Positions 1 through 8,405 are shown, counted from the first letter of the stretch. The stretch is 64,000 nucleotides of DNA from Bacillus sp. cl95 (GCF_900115925.1 NZ_FOYF01000005.1:186001-250000), one strand, 5' to 3'. Notes: generated from the sequence alone by a model not told the origin. Translations and numbers: made by a program.

Positions 1-246
1 CACTTTGATCAGTCTTTCTTTTCATCTGGAGCTTATATTCGCAATGCGCTCGTCCAATATGAGACGGGGAAAATCACTGGTGATGGTCCGTATAGGGTCG
101 GCTTGAAAATTAATTTGGGATGGATTTATGCTGAAGGCATTACACACTTTGAAATCGATGACCGTGATCGCTTGCTAATGGCAGGCCATGATTTCAAAGG
201 GAAACTTGCTGTCGCTCTTGAAATTAGCCCGACACCGTTCGAATAG
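1..246 (+). CDS. yojF: YojF-like protein (DUF1806), 3' part
   Basis: The reading frame is open from the first base and ends in TAG. The 81 visible residues begin HFDQSFFSSGAYIRNALVQY and finish with EISPTPFE, which I recognise as the C-terminal part of the small DUF1806 family. In Bacillus these genes sit directly upstream of the bacillithiol deacetylase gene, as here with 16 bases between stop and next start, so a shared transcript is likely. The biochemical role of YojF is not established to my knowledge. The start lies outside the window. Confidence 0.8.
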   Translation, partial: HFDQSFFSSGAYIRNALVQYETGKITGDGPYRVGLKINLGWIYAEGITHFEIDDRDRLLMAGHDFKGKLAVALEISPTPFE

Positions 247-262
247 GAAAGGAGTTTTACGA

Positions 263-928
263 ATGGAAAAAGAACAATCTGTACTCGTGATCTTTCCTCA
301 TCCAGACGATGAAGCGTTTGGTGTATCTGGGACGATCGCGTTACATACACAAGCGGGAACTCCTGTTACGTATGCCTGTTTGACACTCGGACAAATGGGG
401 CGCAACATGGGGAATCCACCTTTTGCTAACCGCGAAACGCTTCCTGACATCCGCAGGGCTGAATTGCTCGAAGCTGTGAAGGTATTAGGCATTCAAGATT
501 TACGAATGGTCGGGCTTCGTGATAAAACAATCGAATTTGAAGAAGATGAAAAGATGACGAAGCTAATGCTTTCTTTCATTGAAGAAGTGAAGCCATCTTT
601 GATCATCACATTCTATCCTGGCTACTCCGTTCATCCTGACCATGAAGCAACCGGAGCAGCAGTCGTCAGAGCAGTAGAAAGCTTGCCTGAAAATGAACGC
701 CCGAAATTACACTGCGTTGCTTTTTCAAATAATTGCGTTGAAGAACTCGGTGAACCTGATATCGTACATGACGTGACCGAAGTGTCTGATATCAAGATGG
801 ATGCCATTAAGGCTCATCGCTCCCAAACGGAATTGATGGTTGCCGACATGTCCGAAAAAATAAAAGTCCAGGACCCACAAACATTGGCCTGGATACGTAA
901 TGAACGTTTTTGGATCTATAAATTTTAA
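263..928 (+). CDS. bshB2: Bacillithiol biosynthesis deacetylase BshB2
   Basis: A LmbE/PIG-L family zinc deacetylase of 221 residues. The family removes acetyl from GlcNAc-malate in synthesis of the cytosolic thiol bacillithiol, and BshB2 enzymes may also act on bacillithiol conjugates. Visible are the zinc motif HPDD at residues 13-16 (FPHPDDEAFG) and a second histidine motif HPDH at 124-127. The ATG at 263 is chosen because AGGAAAGGAG stands just upstream; a longer frame from 188 would overlap yojF by 59 bases and lacks a ribosome site. It is followed by a strong terminator. Confidence 0.93.
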   Translation: MEKEQSVLVIFPHPDDEAFGVSGTIALHTQAGTPVTYACLTLGQMGRNMGNPPFANRETLPDIRRAELLEAVKVLGIQDLRMVGLRDKTIEFEEDEKMTKLMLSFIEEVKPSLIITFYPGYSVHPDHEATGAAVVRAVESLPENERPKLHCVAFSNNCVEELGEPDIVHDVTEVSDIKMDAIKAHRSQTELMVADMSEKIKVQDPQTLAWIRNERFWIYKF

Positions 929-930
929 GT

Positions 931-958
931 AAAAACCCGGTTGCGCAACCGGGTTTTT
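931..958. terminator. Bidirectional terminator after bshB2
   Basis: A 28-base perfect palindrome with arms AAAAACCCGGTTGC and its complement, A-rich before and T-rich after. It can terminate yojF-bshB2 on the plus strand and, with its T run on the other strand, transcripts arriving from the right. Confidence 0.85.
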
Positions 959-966
959 ATGTTGTT

Positions 967-1092
967 TGAGTGGAGCGGTTTATGTACTTTTTGTGACACT
1001 TGATGAATGTTGTGCAAAATTGGATAGATCTTCTGCTGAATTAGACAGATGTATGTGCAAACTTGATTAATCATCTCGAAATTTGGACAGAT
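967..1092. repeat. 21-bp-period degenerate array A (6 units)
   Basis: Read on the minus strand, six consecutive 21-base units begin at 1092, 1071, 1050, 1029, 1008 and 987. Units 1, 3 and 4 start ATCTGTCCAAAT, ATCTGTCTAATT and ATCTATCCAATT; units 2 and 5 start ATTAATCAAG and ATTCATCAAG; unit 6 is the weakest. Spacing is exactly 21. The array lies between convergent bshB2 and the SRPBCC gene. A 65-codon frame over it is an artefact of the period (7 codons), with no ribosome site. Confidence 0.7.
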
Positions 1093-1128
1093 CGCACCGT
1101 TAAGCGTAATATTCCCATCCAAATTTAG

Positions 1129-1569
1129 CTACTTTTTACCTTCCATTTCTTCTTTTAGGTACTTCAGTTGGAAGCCGTCCTCTTTTTTGATCATGTCCAC
1201 GATGAATTTCTTCGTTAACTTCATCCAAAGACCTTTCGTTTGGACTTCTGCTTCAAATTGGACCTGTGTGCCTTCCTCAATTTCCTGAAAATCGTATCTA
1301 TAAATGGTGCCAAGTCCATTTATTTCACTTTTTGTAGCATAAGAGTGATCTTCATGATAATCAATCAACTCAATTTCATTCTGCATCTCCCTGCCACGAA
1401 TCATTCTTGTTTCCATAAACTTCGTTCCCGGCTGAAGTGGACCTTCCGTGATTTTTTCCATTTTTACGACATTCGGCATAATCTCAGAGACGTTCTCCAT
1501 GCCGATCATATATGCGAAAACTTCCTTTACAGGTCGCTCAATGATTACACTTGATTTAAAATCTGCCAA
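1129..1569 (-). CDS. SRPBCC family (START-like) protein
   Basis: A 146-residue protein beginning MADFKSSVIIERPVKEVFAY, the usual opening of SRPBCC/polyketide-cyclase-like ligand-binding domains: a first strand, then a helix after the RPVKEVF segment and an amphipathic C-terminal helix. It is probably cytosolic and binds a hydrophobic ligand, but the ligand cannot be read from sequence. The start codon is TTG at 1567-1569, supported by AAAGGAGAGAG upstream. It is transcribed away from the neighbouring ABC operon, sharing a 180-base region that holds that operon's operators. Confidence 0.75.
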   Translation of the reverse strand: MADFKSSVIIERPVKEVFAYMIGMENVSEIMPNVVKMEKITEGPLQPGTKFMETRMIRGREMQNEIELIDYHEDHSYATKSEINGLGTIYRYDFQEIEEGTQVQFEAEVQTKGLWMKLTKKFIVDMIKKEDGFQLKYLKEEMEGKK

Positions 1570-1660
1570 AACACTCTCTCCTTTTTGAACCTATTTACTA
1601 TTATTATAGTCGAAACTTAAATGGGCGACTAAAAATATGTCGAGAAGTTTTCTACAAAAT

Positions 1661-1724
1661 TGAGTGATTACTCACTTTACAAAACATTCAAATCGGAATA
1701 TATTATTGGTGAGTGATTACTCAC
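1661..1724 (+). promoter_or_regulatory. Promoter of ABC-tetR operon flanked by two identical operators
   Basis: TTTACA (1676-1681) and TATATT (1699-1704) are separated by 17 bases, a good sigma-A promoter. Two copies of TGAGTGATTACTCA, arms GAGT/ACTC around GATT, lie at 1661-1674 (touching the -35) and 1710-1723 (just after the -10); the second extends to GTGAGTGATTACTCAC at 1709-1724. Copies are 49 bases apart. The TetR gene at 3552 is in this operon, so autoregulation is the natural inference. Confidence 0.85.
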
Positions 1725-1749
1725 TTCTGAAAGTAAAGGAGAGATTCAC

Positions 1750-2475
1750 ATGACTACCAATCATATCGTTTCCATTAAAAACGTCAGTAAATCCTTTAAT
1801 AAAAACATTGTATTAAAGAGTATCAATTTGGAGATTTCTGCAGGTGAGATCTTTGGATTACTTGGACCATCTGGAGCTGGAAAAACCACTTTGGTCAAAC
1901 AATTGGTCGGTTTGGATGTTCCATCGGAAGGTTCAAATGAAATTTTTCAAAAGAAGATGCCCTCCTTGGATTTGATTGAGAGAGTTGGATACATGGCGCA
2001 ATCTGATGCCCTTTACGAGGAGCTAACAGCAAAAGAAAATCTCGAGTTTTTCGCTTCTCTTTACGGATTGAAAGGGGCAATTCGTCAAAAGCGAATCAGT
2101 GAAGTACTTGAATTTGTTCTCCTTTCTGAGCATTTGAACAAACTCGTCTCTAATTATTCCGGCGGGATGAAGCGCAGACTTTCTTTAGCCACCGCCCTGC
2201 TTCATGAACCCGAGCTGCTTATTTTAGATGAACCAACTGTCGGAATCGATCCTGTCCTTCGTAAAAGTATTTGGGATGGATTTCAGGACTTAAAGAGAAA
2301 AGGAACGACGATTATTATTACCACCCACGTTATGGACGAAGCGGAAAAGTGTGATCGCCTTGGGATGATTCGCGATGGAGAACTAATTGCCATTGGTACA
2401 CCAGAGCAATTAAGGGAATCTACAAATACTGCTTCAATCGAAGATGCGTTCCTTGTATACGGAGGTGCAAAATGA
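1750..2475 (+). CDS. ABC-2 type exporter, ATP-binding subunit
   Basis: A 241-residue ATPase of the drug/ion exporter class. Walker A GPSGAGKTT is at residues 39-47, the signature SGGMK at 138-142, Walker B LLILDE at 156-161, and the switch histidine lies in ITTHVMDEAE. It should drive the permease encoded next, whose start overlaps this stop by 4 bases (ATGA). Start ATG has AAAGGAGA upstream. The operon ends with a TetR regulator and is preceded by paired operators, so the system is probably induced by its own substrate, which is unknown. It could export a drug, lipid or peptide. Confidence 0.9.
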   Translation: MTTNHIVSIKNVSKSFNKNIVLKSINLEISAGEIFGLLGPSGAGKTTLVKQLVGLDVPSEGSNEIFQKKMPSLDLIERVGYMAQSDALYEELTAKENLEFFASLYGLKGAIRQKRISEVLEFVLLSEHLNKLVSNYSGGMKRRLSLATALLHEPELLILDEPTVGIDPVLRKSIWDGFQDLKRKGTTIIITTHVMDEAEKCDRLGMIRDGELIAIGTPEQLRESTNTASIEDAFLVYGGAK

Positions 2476-3500
2476 GAGTTCAAGCATTAGTTATTAGAAT
2501 CCTCAGGCAGTTTTTACGTGATAAAAGAACAATGGCTCTTATGATTTTCGCCCCCATCCTCGTTTTGACGATGATGAATCTTGTTTTTAACGGAAAAAGC
2601 TATGCTCCCAAAATTGGACTTATAGATGTTCCAGTAGCCATCGAGACTCAGCTCGAAAAGACAGATGCTAAAATCTCAACTTATGAAACTGAAAATCAGG
2701 CAAAAAATCATTTGAAGGATGGTACTCTTGATGGATACGTAATGTTTGCAGACGGGAAACCTGCCATCTATCTTGAGGGAAGTGACCCAAGCGTCAATCG
2801 TGAAGTGATGGAAACTCTTCAGGAATCATTGAAAGCAATGGTACCGAAAACGCCTTTAACAGATATTGAAGTCAGTTATCTACACGGTTCCAGTGATATG
2901 AGTTCTTTTGACAATTTTGGTCCGGTATTACTCGGATACTTTGTTTTCTTTTTTGTATTTTTGATTGCCGGCGTCTCTTTTTTACGTGAAAGAACGAGCG
3001 GTACACTTGAACGATTATTATCAAGCCCGCTTCGCAGATGGGAAATTGTCGTTGGTTATGTCCTTGGATTCGGGATATTCACCATGATTCAGGCTGGAAT
3101 CATTGCCTGGTACACGATTTATGTACTTGATATGATGATGAAAGGCTCCTTTTTCCTTGTCCTGCTGATTACATTACTGCTATCTTTCTCAGCATTGACG
3201 CTAGGTATTTTCCTTTCAGCGTTTGCGAATAATGAAATGCAAATGATACAGTTCATTCCGCTAGTTATCGTGCCGCAGTTCTTTTTCTCCGGCATGTTCA
3301 ACCTTGATACCATTTCCGATTGGTTAAGCTGGATTGGACCGCTTACCCCGCTATATTATGCAGCTGATGCCTTACGAGATGTGATGCTACGAGGTTATGG
3401 CTGGAGTGAAATATATGGTGACCTTCTGTTACTATTCAGTTTATCTATCGTATTCATGATTTTGAACATCATCGCTTTAAAAAGGTATCGTAAAATTTAG
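2472..3500 (+). CDS. ABC-2 type exporter, permease subunit
   Basis: A 342-residue membrane protein with the ABC-2 layout: one transmembrane helix near residues 20-38, a soluble extracellular segment of roughly 120 residues, then a block of about five helices from residue 155 on. The segment FLRERTSGTLERLLSSPLRRWEIVVGY between helices is the conserved ABC-2 loop. It pairs with the ATPase just upstream through a 4-base overlap. Substrate cannot be told. Confidence 0.88.
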   Translation: MRVQALVIRILRQFLRDKRTMALMIFAPILVLTMMNLVFNGKSYAPKIGLIDVPVAIETQLEKTDAKISTYETENQAKNHLKDGTLDGYVMFADGKPAIYLEGSDPSVNREVMETLQESLKAMVPKTPLTDIEVSYLHGSSDMSSFDNFGPVLLGYFVFFFVFLIAGVSFLRERTSGTLERLLSSPLRRWEIVVGYVLGFGIFTMIQAGIIAWYTIYVLDMMMKGSFFLVLLITLLLSFSALTLGIFLSAFANNEMQMIQFIPLVIVPQFFFSGMFNLDTISDWLSWIGPLTPLYYAADALRDVMLRGYGWSEIYGDLLLLFSLSIVFMILNIIALKRYRKI

Positions 3501-3551
3501 TAATGAGCTGAAAAATCTTAGAAACAGGAATTTTATCAAAAGGAGTCAAAA

Positions 3552-4205
3552 ATGTTCGATCAGGAATTCATGCTGCAGCAATTGTTTGCAGAAGACGAAA
3601 ACTTAACCGAGAGACAGAAACGAATATTGGCGGCTGCAATTGAATCTTTTTCAGAAAAGGGATTCGCCGCGACAAGCACGAGTGAAATAGCGAAAAAAGC
3701 AGGTGTCGCAGAAGGCACGATTTTTAAGCATTTCAAGACTAAAAAGGACTTGTTGATGTCCATTGTAGCGCCGATGATGGCAAGATTGATTGCTCCATTT
3801 ATCATCAGGGATTTAAATAAAGTACTTGATCAGCAATTCGAGAATGTGGAAGATTTCTTAAGGGCAATGATTCTAAACAGGCAGGAATTCCTCGTCAATA
3901 ACATCCAGATCATCCGGATATTGTTGCAGGAAATTCCGTTTCAGCCGGAGCTTCGTGAACAGTTTAAGGAACATGTCGCAAAGCAAGTATTTGAACGCTT
4001 TGAAATTTTGATTGAGCACTACCAGAAAAAAGGACAGCTGATCGAGATGCCAACCTTCAGTGCGGTTCGATTAGCAGCATCGTCCATTTTTGGTTTCTTG
4101 ATCGCCCGCTATTTGATTGCACCGGAAATGGAATGGGACGATGAGGCAGAAGTCGAGCGTACAATACATTTTATTATGCATGGTCTTGCATCTCCAAAAA
4201 ATTAG
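3552..4205 (+). CDS. TetR family transcriptional regulator
   Basis: A 217-residue one-domain-pair repressor: N-terminal helix-turn-helix at about residues 20-67 (motif TSEIAKKAGVAEGTIFKHFKTKKDL) and an all-helical ligand domain. It is the third gene of the operon behind the exporter pair, with AAAAGGAGTC before its ATG. Two identical inverted repeats surround the operon promoter, so it most likely represses its own operon and is released by the exported compound or a related ligand. A terminator follows directly. Confidence 0.9.
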   Translation: MFDQEFMLQQLFAEDENLTERQKRILAAAIESFSEKGFAATSTSEIAKKAGVAEGTIFKHFKTKKDLLMSIVAPMMARLIAPFIIRDLNKVLDQQFENVEDFLRAMILNRQEFLVNNIQIIRILLQEIPFQPELREQFKEHVAKQVFERFEILIEHYQKKGQLIEMPTFSAVRLAASSIFGFLIARYLIAPEMEWDDEAEVERTIHFIMHGLASPKN

Positions 4206-4226
4206 ACGCCTCGTGCGTCTTTTTTT
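4205..4226 (+). terminator. Terminator of the ABC-tetR operon
   Basis: Hairpin GACGC-CTCGT-GCGTC followed by seven T, overlapping the tetR stop codon. Confidence 0.85.
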
Positions 4227-4265
4227 ATGCGTGAAAACATTACCATACTAGCATGTCCGCATATT

Positions 4266-4296
4266 TTGACCTATTTCGCCCTTTTTCTAGTATAAT
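4266..4296 (+). promoter_or_regulatory. Likely promoter of alpha/beta hydrolase gene
   Basis: TTGACC (4266-4271) and a perfect TATAAT (4291-4296) with 19 bases between, slightly longer than the optimum. It lies 55 bases before the gene start. Confidence 0.5.
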
Positions 4297-4351
4297 ATGT
4301 TTTAATTGCGAATTTTTGATATTTCCACGCGCTATTTAAGGGGGAAATTTG

Positions 4352-5161
4352 TTGGAAACATTACACCATAAGGTCATTGCTCATTCATCTTCAAAAGAAT
4401 GGGTCGTTTTTATACACGGGATGGGCGGCAGCTCTTCCATTTGGTTCAAGCAAATCAGGGATTTCCGAAAGCATTTCAATTTGCTGCTGATCGACTTGCC
4501 TGGGCATGGCGGCAGTAAACTCGGCTTAAAGGACTTATCTGAACGTTCTTTTTCCATCATTGCTGATAAGGTGCTGGACGTTTTAGATACAAGTCGCATA
4601 CAGGCTGCCCATTTCGTCGGCATTTCTTTAGGAACAAAGGTCATTCAAGTTCTTCAAGATTCATCGCCAGAGCGTGTCAAATCCATGGTGCTTGGCGGCG
4701 CTATTGAAAGGATTCATACACCCCTGCTTTTATTGGCTAAGACTTTGGAAGGCTTGAGGCACTTCATTCCATATATGTGGTTATATAAGTTTGTTGCTTG
4801 GATTCTCATGCCAAAAGCGCATCATACAGAAGCACGCAAAGCTTTTATCCGCGAAGCGATTAAACTAGGGCAGAAAGAATTCTTCTGCTGGTATCGTATC
4901 CTTCATCTCGAAATCAACCGCTTCTTCTCTAAAAATAGAACTTCCACGGAAACTCCGGCTATGTACATTATGGGCAGTGAAGATTATATGTTTCTACCGA
5001 TTGTAAAAAAACGCTATACGTTATATAAGAATGCTTGCTTGCACATCTTGGCTCGCTGCGGACATGTCTGCAATATGGAAAAAGAGGAAGAGTTCAATCA
5101 GCTCTCGATTGATTTCATTCACTCCAATAGTTCTGTAACGCCAAAAGAGAAGCAAGCATAG
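4352..5161 (+). CDS. Alpha/beta fold hydrolase
   Basis: A 269-residue hydrolase. Visible are the oxyanion segment FIHGMGGSSSIW near residue 20, the nucleophile elbow G-I-S-L-G (VGISLGTKV) near residue 92, an acidic residue in YIMGSEDYMFLP and the catalytic histidine in ARCGHVCNMEK near the end. Two in-frame TTG codons at 4349 and 4352 could start it; AAGGGGG upstream is 7 bases from the second, which I prefer. The substrate is unknown; it could be an esterase or a carboxylic-ester lyase. It is a single-gene unit with its own promoter and terminator. Confidence 0.8.
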   Translation: METLHHKVIAHSSSKEWVVFIHGMGGSSSIWFKQIRDFRKHFNLLLIDLPGHGGSKLGLKDLSERSFSIIADKVLDVLDTSRIQAAHFVGISLGTKVIQVLQDSSPERVKSMVLGGAIERIHTPLLLLAKTLEGLRHFIPYMWLYKFVAWILMPKAHHTEARKAFIREAIKLGQKEFFCWYRILHLEINRFFSKNRTSTETPAMYIMGSEDYMFLPIVKKRYTLYKNACLHILARCGHVCNMEKEEEFNQLSIDFIHSNSSVTPKEKQA

Positions 5162-5168
5162 TTAAAGT

Positions 5169-5204
5169 AGAAAGAGCACACCTAAAAAAAAGTGTGCTCT
5201 TTCT
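5169..5204. terminator. Bidirectional terminator between convergent genes
   Basis: Perfect 13-base arms AGAAAGAGCACAC and complement around a 10-base A-rich loop. It serves the hydrolase on the plus strand and the sugar dehydrogenase gene on the minus strand. Confidence 0.85.
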
Positions 5205-5213
5205 GCATTTCGC

Positions 5214-6290
5214 TTATGGTAAATCTTTTAGCGATATTCGATACAGTTTATCGTCGTTTTCATCAGGATTTCCGCGACCATCTGTATTATTGCTAACAAA
5301 ATAAAGACTGTCACCTTCAATCCACACATCTCTTATCCGACCATACCCACTCACGACGACCTTGGATGTTTTCTTCGCAAGGTCGAACTGACGAACTGCA
5401 TTTCCTCTTAATGTTGCCACATAAAGCTTGTTGTCCCTGTAAGCCATACCTGAAGGAGCCCACGTCTCATCTCCAGAATGGTAGAGCGGATTTTGCAGCC
5501 CTTCTCCTTTTTCGTCGCCTTGAATTTGTGGCCAGCCATAGTTGGCTCCCGCTTTTATGGTATTGATTTCATCGTGAGCGGATTGACCATGTTCACTTTC
5601 ATATAAGTTGCCCTTATCGTCCCAAACGAGCCCTTGAGGATTGCGATGTCCATAGCTGTAGACGGGAGAAGCAGCGAAAGGATTATCATTTGGAATCGAA
5701 CCATCCAAGTTTAAGCGCAAGATTTTTCCGGCGAGCGATTGTAGATTCTGGGCGTTTTCCGGAACGGTTGCATCCCCAGTGGTAATGTAAAGCTTATTGT
5801 CTGGGCCCAATTTTATGCGACCACCGTGATGATAGGCTCCGCTTGGAATCCTATCCAGAAGGATGTCAGTTTCCAGGTAGCCTCCACCTGTTTCTTTTTG
5901 TAAAAGAACGAGGCGGTTGTATTGGTTTCCATTGTCTTCGTACGTATAGTAAGCGTATGCTTTCTGATTATTACTGAAATCAGGATGCAGGATGAAACCA
6001 AGGAAACCAGCTTCTGCTGCGGTTGAAAGCGTCTTCGAAAACTTAACATCTTGGCGAACGAGCTTTCCATTCGACAGTTCAACTAAGCTCCCGGTACGTT
6101 CGCTAATATAAATCGTATCATCATCTTTTTCAATCGACCAAGGCACACTCAATTTCATGGCAACAGCCTCCGCCTGCGGGGATAAAACAGCCGTTTCCGC
6201 TTCCTGTTCAACCTTTGGCTCACGGCCTTCCTTTGAACAACCCGTTACCAATGCCACACTCAACATCAACAAGGCAAATTTTCTATTCAT
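5214..6290 (-). CDS. PQQ-dependent sugar dehydrogenase-like lipoprotein
   Basis: A 358-residue protein with a lipoprotein signal (hydrophobic stretch then VTGC, cysteine at residue 18), so it is probably anchored outside the membrane. The rest matches the soluble quinoprotein glucose/sorbosone dehydrogenase beta-propeller family: segments GFLGFILHPDF, YHHGGRIKLGPDNKLYITTGD, YSYGHRNPQGLVWD and GANYGWPQI are typical. Family members oxidise aldoses using PQQ. Bacilli rarely make PQQ, so the cofactor and activity here are open. The ATG has GGGGATG upstream. Confidence 0.85.
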   Translation of the reverse strand: MNRKFALLMLSVALVTGCSKEGREPKVEQEAETAVLSPQAEAVAMKLSVPWSIEKDDDTIYISERTGSLVELSNGKLVRQDVKFSKTLSTAAEAGFLGFILHPDFSNNQKAYAYYTYEDNGNQYNRLVLLQKETGGGYLETDILLDRIPSGAYHHGGRIKLGPDNKLYITTGDATVPENAQNLQSLAGKILRLNLDGSIPNDNPFAASPVYSYGHRNPQGLVWDDKGNLYESEHGQSAHDEINTIKAGANYGWPQIQGDEKGEGLQNPLYHSGDETWAPSGMAYRDNKLYVATLRGNAVRQFDLAKKTSKVVVSGYGRIRDVWIEGDSLYFVSNNTDGRGNPDENDDKLYRISLKDLP

Positions 6291-6317
6291 CTCTCATCCC
6301 CATCCACTGTTATTGAA

Positions 6318-6465
6318 GGCTGTTTTCGGATTGATTGTTGCTTTTACGAAAAATGCAGCAACACGTATAGATTTATCTTTCGTGCTATTTTCCTTTATAT
6401 AAAATTCTAAACGATAAATTCCTTCTGGATTCAATTCAATAACAACAAAGTTTAGGAAAAGAGAC
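6318..6465 (+). repeat. Dispersed intergenic repeat R1, copy 1
   Basis: About 148 bases running from GGCTGTTTTCGG through TTGTTGCTTTTACG, GCAACACGTATAGATT and TATAAAATTCTAAACG to GGAAAAGAGAC, ending one base before the stop codon of the HAD gene. A second copy of the same layout lies at 48077-48226, and a diverged inverted copy at 7366-7488. No coding capacity. It looks like a small non-autonomous repeat. Confidence 0.8.
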
Positions 6466-7335
6466 TTATTGAACCTTTTCAGCTAAAACTTCACGGATGG
6501 CCAATGCCACCCCATGCTCTAGATTCGAAGCTGTGACATGCGCACATTGCGCTTTAATAATTTCAGAGGCATTTCCCATCGCCACCGCTCTGCCAGCTCT
6601 TTTAAACATTGATAGGTCATTATAATTATCGCCAAGAGCCATCGTTTCGCTCATATCGATGCCTTTACTGCGCGCATAAACTTCGAGTGCAATTCCTTTT
6701 TGCGCGTTAATGCTTGTTATCTCCAGGTTTTCATGTCCAGACGAACTGATCGCTAGCTCTTCCAGCGTCTCAAGCTCATCGCGAACCGCAGCCAATTTCG
6801 CTGTTTCGAAATCAAAGGCTAGAAACTTATAGATTACCGTTGTTGGGTCGGCAAAGAGTTTTTCATAATCGTCTACTACATGAGCGAGCCCATGCTCGAA
6901 CCTTTTTCCTGCCGCCTTTACGACTTCATTAATATCAAGGTTCGGGTTCGCACTCAAAATAATATCGACGAGGGTGGCAATACTCTTTTCCTTATCATTT
7001 GTATAGGCACCTTTATCTGTATACACTTCAAAATAAATGTCATGCTCGATCAATTTCATGGCTGCAACCTTCGCATCAAGCTCGGAAATGGCATTGGCAG
7101 CAGTCAGGATTCCCTCCGCTGTACGTATCTCTGCACCATTCACACAAATCATCGGGCAGCTTAAGCCTGCCTCTTCTAAAACATAGCGTGCTTCCTGATA
7201 GTTTCTCCCTGTGGCAATGACGACTTCCACCCCTCGAGACTGAGCTTCAAGTATGGCTTGCTTATTTTCTTCACTAATTTGTTGTGTAGCATTTAACAAT
7301 GTTCCATCCATATCGGTCGCAATTAATTTAATCAT
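6466..7335 (-). CDS. Cof-type HAD-IIB family phosphatase
   Basis: A 289-residue sugar-phosphate/nucleotide phosphatase of the Cof family. Motif I is DMDGT at residues 8-12 with both aspartates, motif II lies in VVIATGRN, and motif IV is GDNYND near residue 238, so all metal and nucleophile residues are present. The large cap domain between them is of the C2B type. Substrates in this family are broad (sugar phosphates, FMN, PLP). Start ATG has GAAGGAG upstream. The gene is bracketed by oppositely oriented copies of repeat R1. Confidence 0.9.
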   Translation of the reverse strand: MIKLIATDMDGTLLNATQQISEENKQAILEAQSRGVEVVIATGRNYQEARYVLEEAGLSCPMICVNGAEIRTAEGILTAANAISELDAKVAAMKLIEHDIYFEVYTDKGAYTNDKEKSIATLVDIILSANPNLDINEVVKAAGKRFEHGLAHVVDDYEKLFADPTTVIYKFLAFDFETAKLAAVRDELETLEELAISSSGHENLEITSINAQKGIALEVYARSKGIDMSETMALGDNYNDLSMFKRAGRAVAMGNASEIIKAQCAHVTASNLEHGVALAIREVLAEKVQ

Positions 7336-7365
7336 GTGTTTCTCCTTCTCGGTTGTGTTTTATTT

Positions 7366-7488
7366 AGGCTCTTTTCGTAAAATTTGTTTCTTTCACAAAC
7401 AAAAGTAAAAATCAGCTTCTGGATTTTTACGATTCTTATTCGAAAATAGGTTCAAGAACTTCCCTAAAAGAGCCCGGCGAAAACAGCC
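7366..7488 (-). repeat. Dispersed repeat R1, diverged inverted copy
   Basis: Begins AGGCTCTTTTCGTAAA and ends GCGAAAACAGCC, which are the reverse complements of the right and left ends of R1. The interior is shorter and diverged, with an internal hairpin (GTAAAAATC / GATTTTTAC, 7408-7431). Confidence 0.65.
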
Positions 7489-7540
7489 TTTATTTATGTG
7501 CTATTCTATCATGACCATTTCTCATTTATCGGCATTTTGC

Positions 7541-8209
7541 TCAGTCAATATACTTGCTGCCTTCCCTCACGCTCAAAGGCGCAAGCTGGTGATTTTTTAT
7601 GAAAGTGCCTACAGACTGCGGATTCGTTTTGGAATATTCCCTTAGCACCCAACCAATCGCTTTTTGGATAAAAAACTCCTTACTTTCATTGTTTTTTAAA
7701 ATAATTCTATAAAGTCGCTCTTCATCCGTCTTCCCTTTGAACTTCAATTGAAATAAAATTGCTGTCCTGCGCAGCCACATATCCTCATGTTCCGCCCAAG
7801 GTTCGATCGTCGACTCAATGACATCCGGATATTTTTCGGCTATCTTTCCGACTGGTTTAGCAGCCAACGCATCGACGGTATCCCACCAAGATTTCGTGAT
7901 AATGAGTTTCTCCATGAGTAAAAGATCGTCTGCTGTGAGCTTCTTGAGCGACTTTTCTATGTAAGCGAGAGCCGTATATTGATATTCTCTTTCTTCTTTC
8001 TCCCACAGTTGCTGAATGAAAGAAGGCTGAAACGGCTCCTTTAATATTCCGGTCTCTTGAAAAAATTGCTTCTCCAACTCTTTTCGAGTCGGTGATTTAA
8101 TACCTAGAAAATCAAAATGATTCTTCATGTAATTCTGCATCGGTATCGCCAGCTCGGGGTTACGGTTTTCTTCAAACAAACTTGTCAATTTTGAAATATA
8201 TGTATTCAT
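7541..8209 (-). CDS. DNA alkylation repair (AlkD-like) protein
   Basis: A 222-residue all-helical HEAT-like repeat protein of the AlkD/AlkC group. Family members excise 3- and 7-alkylpurines from DNA without base flipping. Typical segments are MKNHFDFLGIKSPTRKEL near the N terminus, SWWDTVDALAAKPVG in the middle, WLRRTAILFQLKFKG and QKAIGWVLREYSKTNP. The ATG at 8209 is chosen because GGAG stands 8 bases before it; frames extending to 8314 have no good ribosome site and would be unusually long. Single gene. Confidence 0.85.
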   Translation of the reverse strand: MNTYISKLTSLFEENRNPELAIPMQNYMKNHFDFLGIKSPTRKELEKQFFQETGILKEPFQPSFIQQLWEKEEREYQYTALAYIEKSLKKLTADDLLLMEKLIITKSWWDTVDALAAKPVGKIAEKYPDVIESTIEPWAEHEDMWLRRTAILFQLKFKGKTDEERLYRIILKNNESKEFFIQKAIGWVLREYSKTNPQSVGTFIKNHQLAPLSVREGSKYID

Positions 8210-8301
8210 AAGTTTCGCTCCTATCGTCTTCATACCACCTATTTTAGTGCTTTGAGCACTTAATTTCCAATAATGCACAGTTTTGCAATAACAATATGAA
8301 G

Positions 8302-8385
8302 TTACGAACCTCATAAAAATGTTTAACGGCGGTTGTGGGAAATTATCGGCGGTTATACAACATTTAACGAGTTTTCGACCATACT
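8302..8385. repeat. Short 20-21-bp-period array G (3-4 units)
   Basis: TAACGGCGGTT (8324), TATCGGCGGTT (8344) and TAACGAGTTTT (8365) lie 20 and 21 bases apart; TTACGAACC at 8302 may be an earlier unit. This is the shortest of the arrays and lies between the AlkD-like gene start and the Gly-rich gene's 3' end. Confidence 0.45.
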
Positions 8386-8405
8386 CGACAAATCCAAGTC
8401 ATGAA

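Noticed and set aside
967-1092. Arrays considered as CRISPR
   Set aside because: Units are 21 bp with degenerate cores of about 10 bases and no fixed repeat/spacer alternation; no cas genes in the window.
6310-7490. Composite transposon around the HAD gene
   Set aside because: No transposase, no clear target duplications, and the two R1 copies differ too much; kept only as a repeat-flanked gene.
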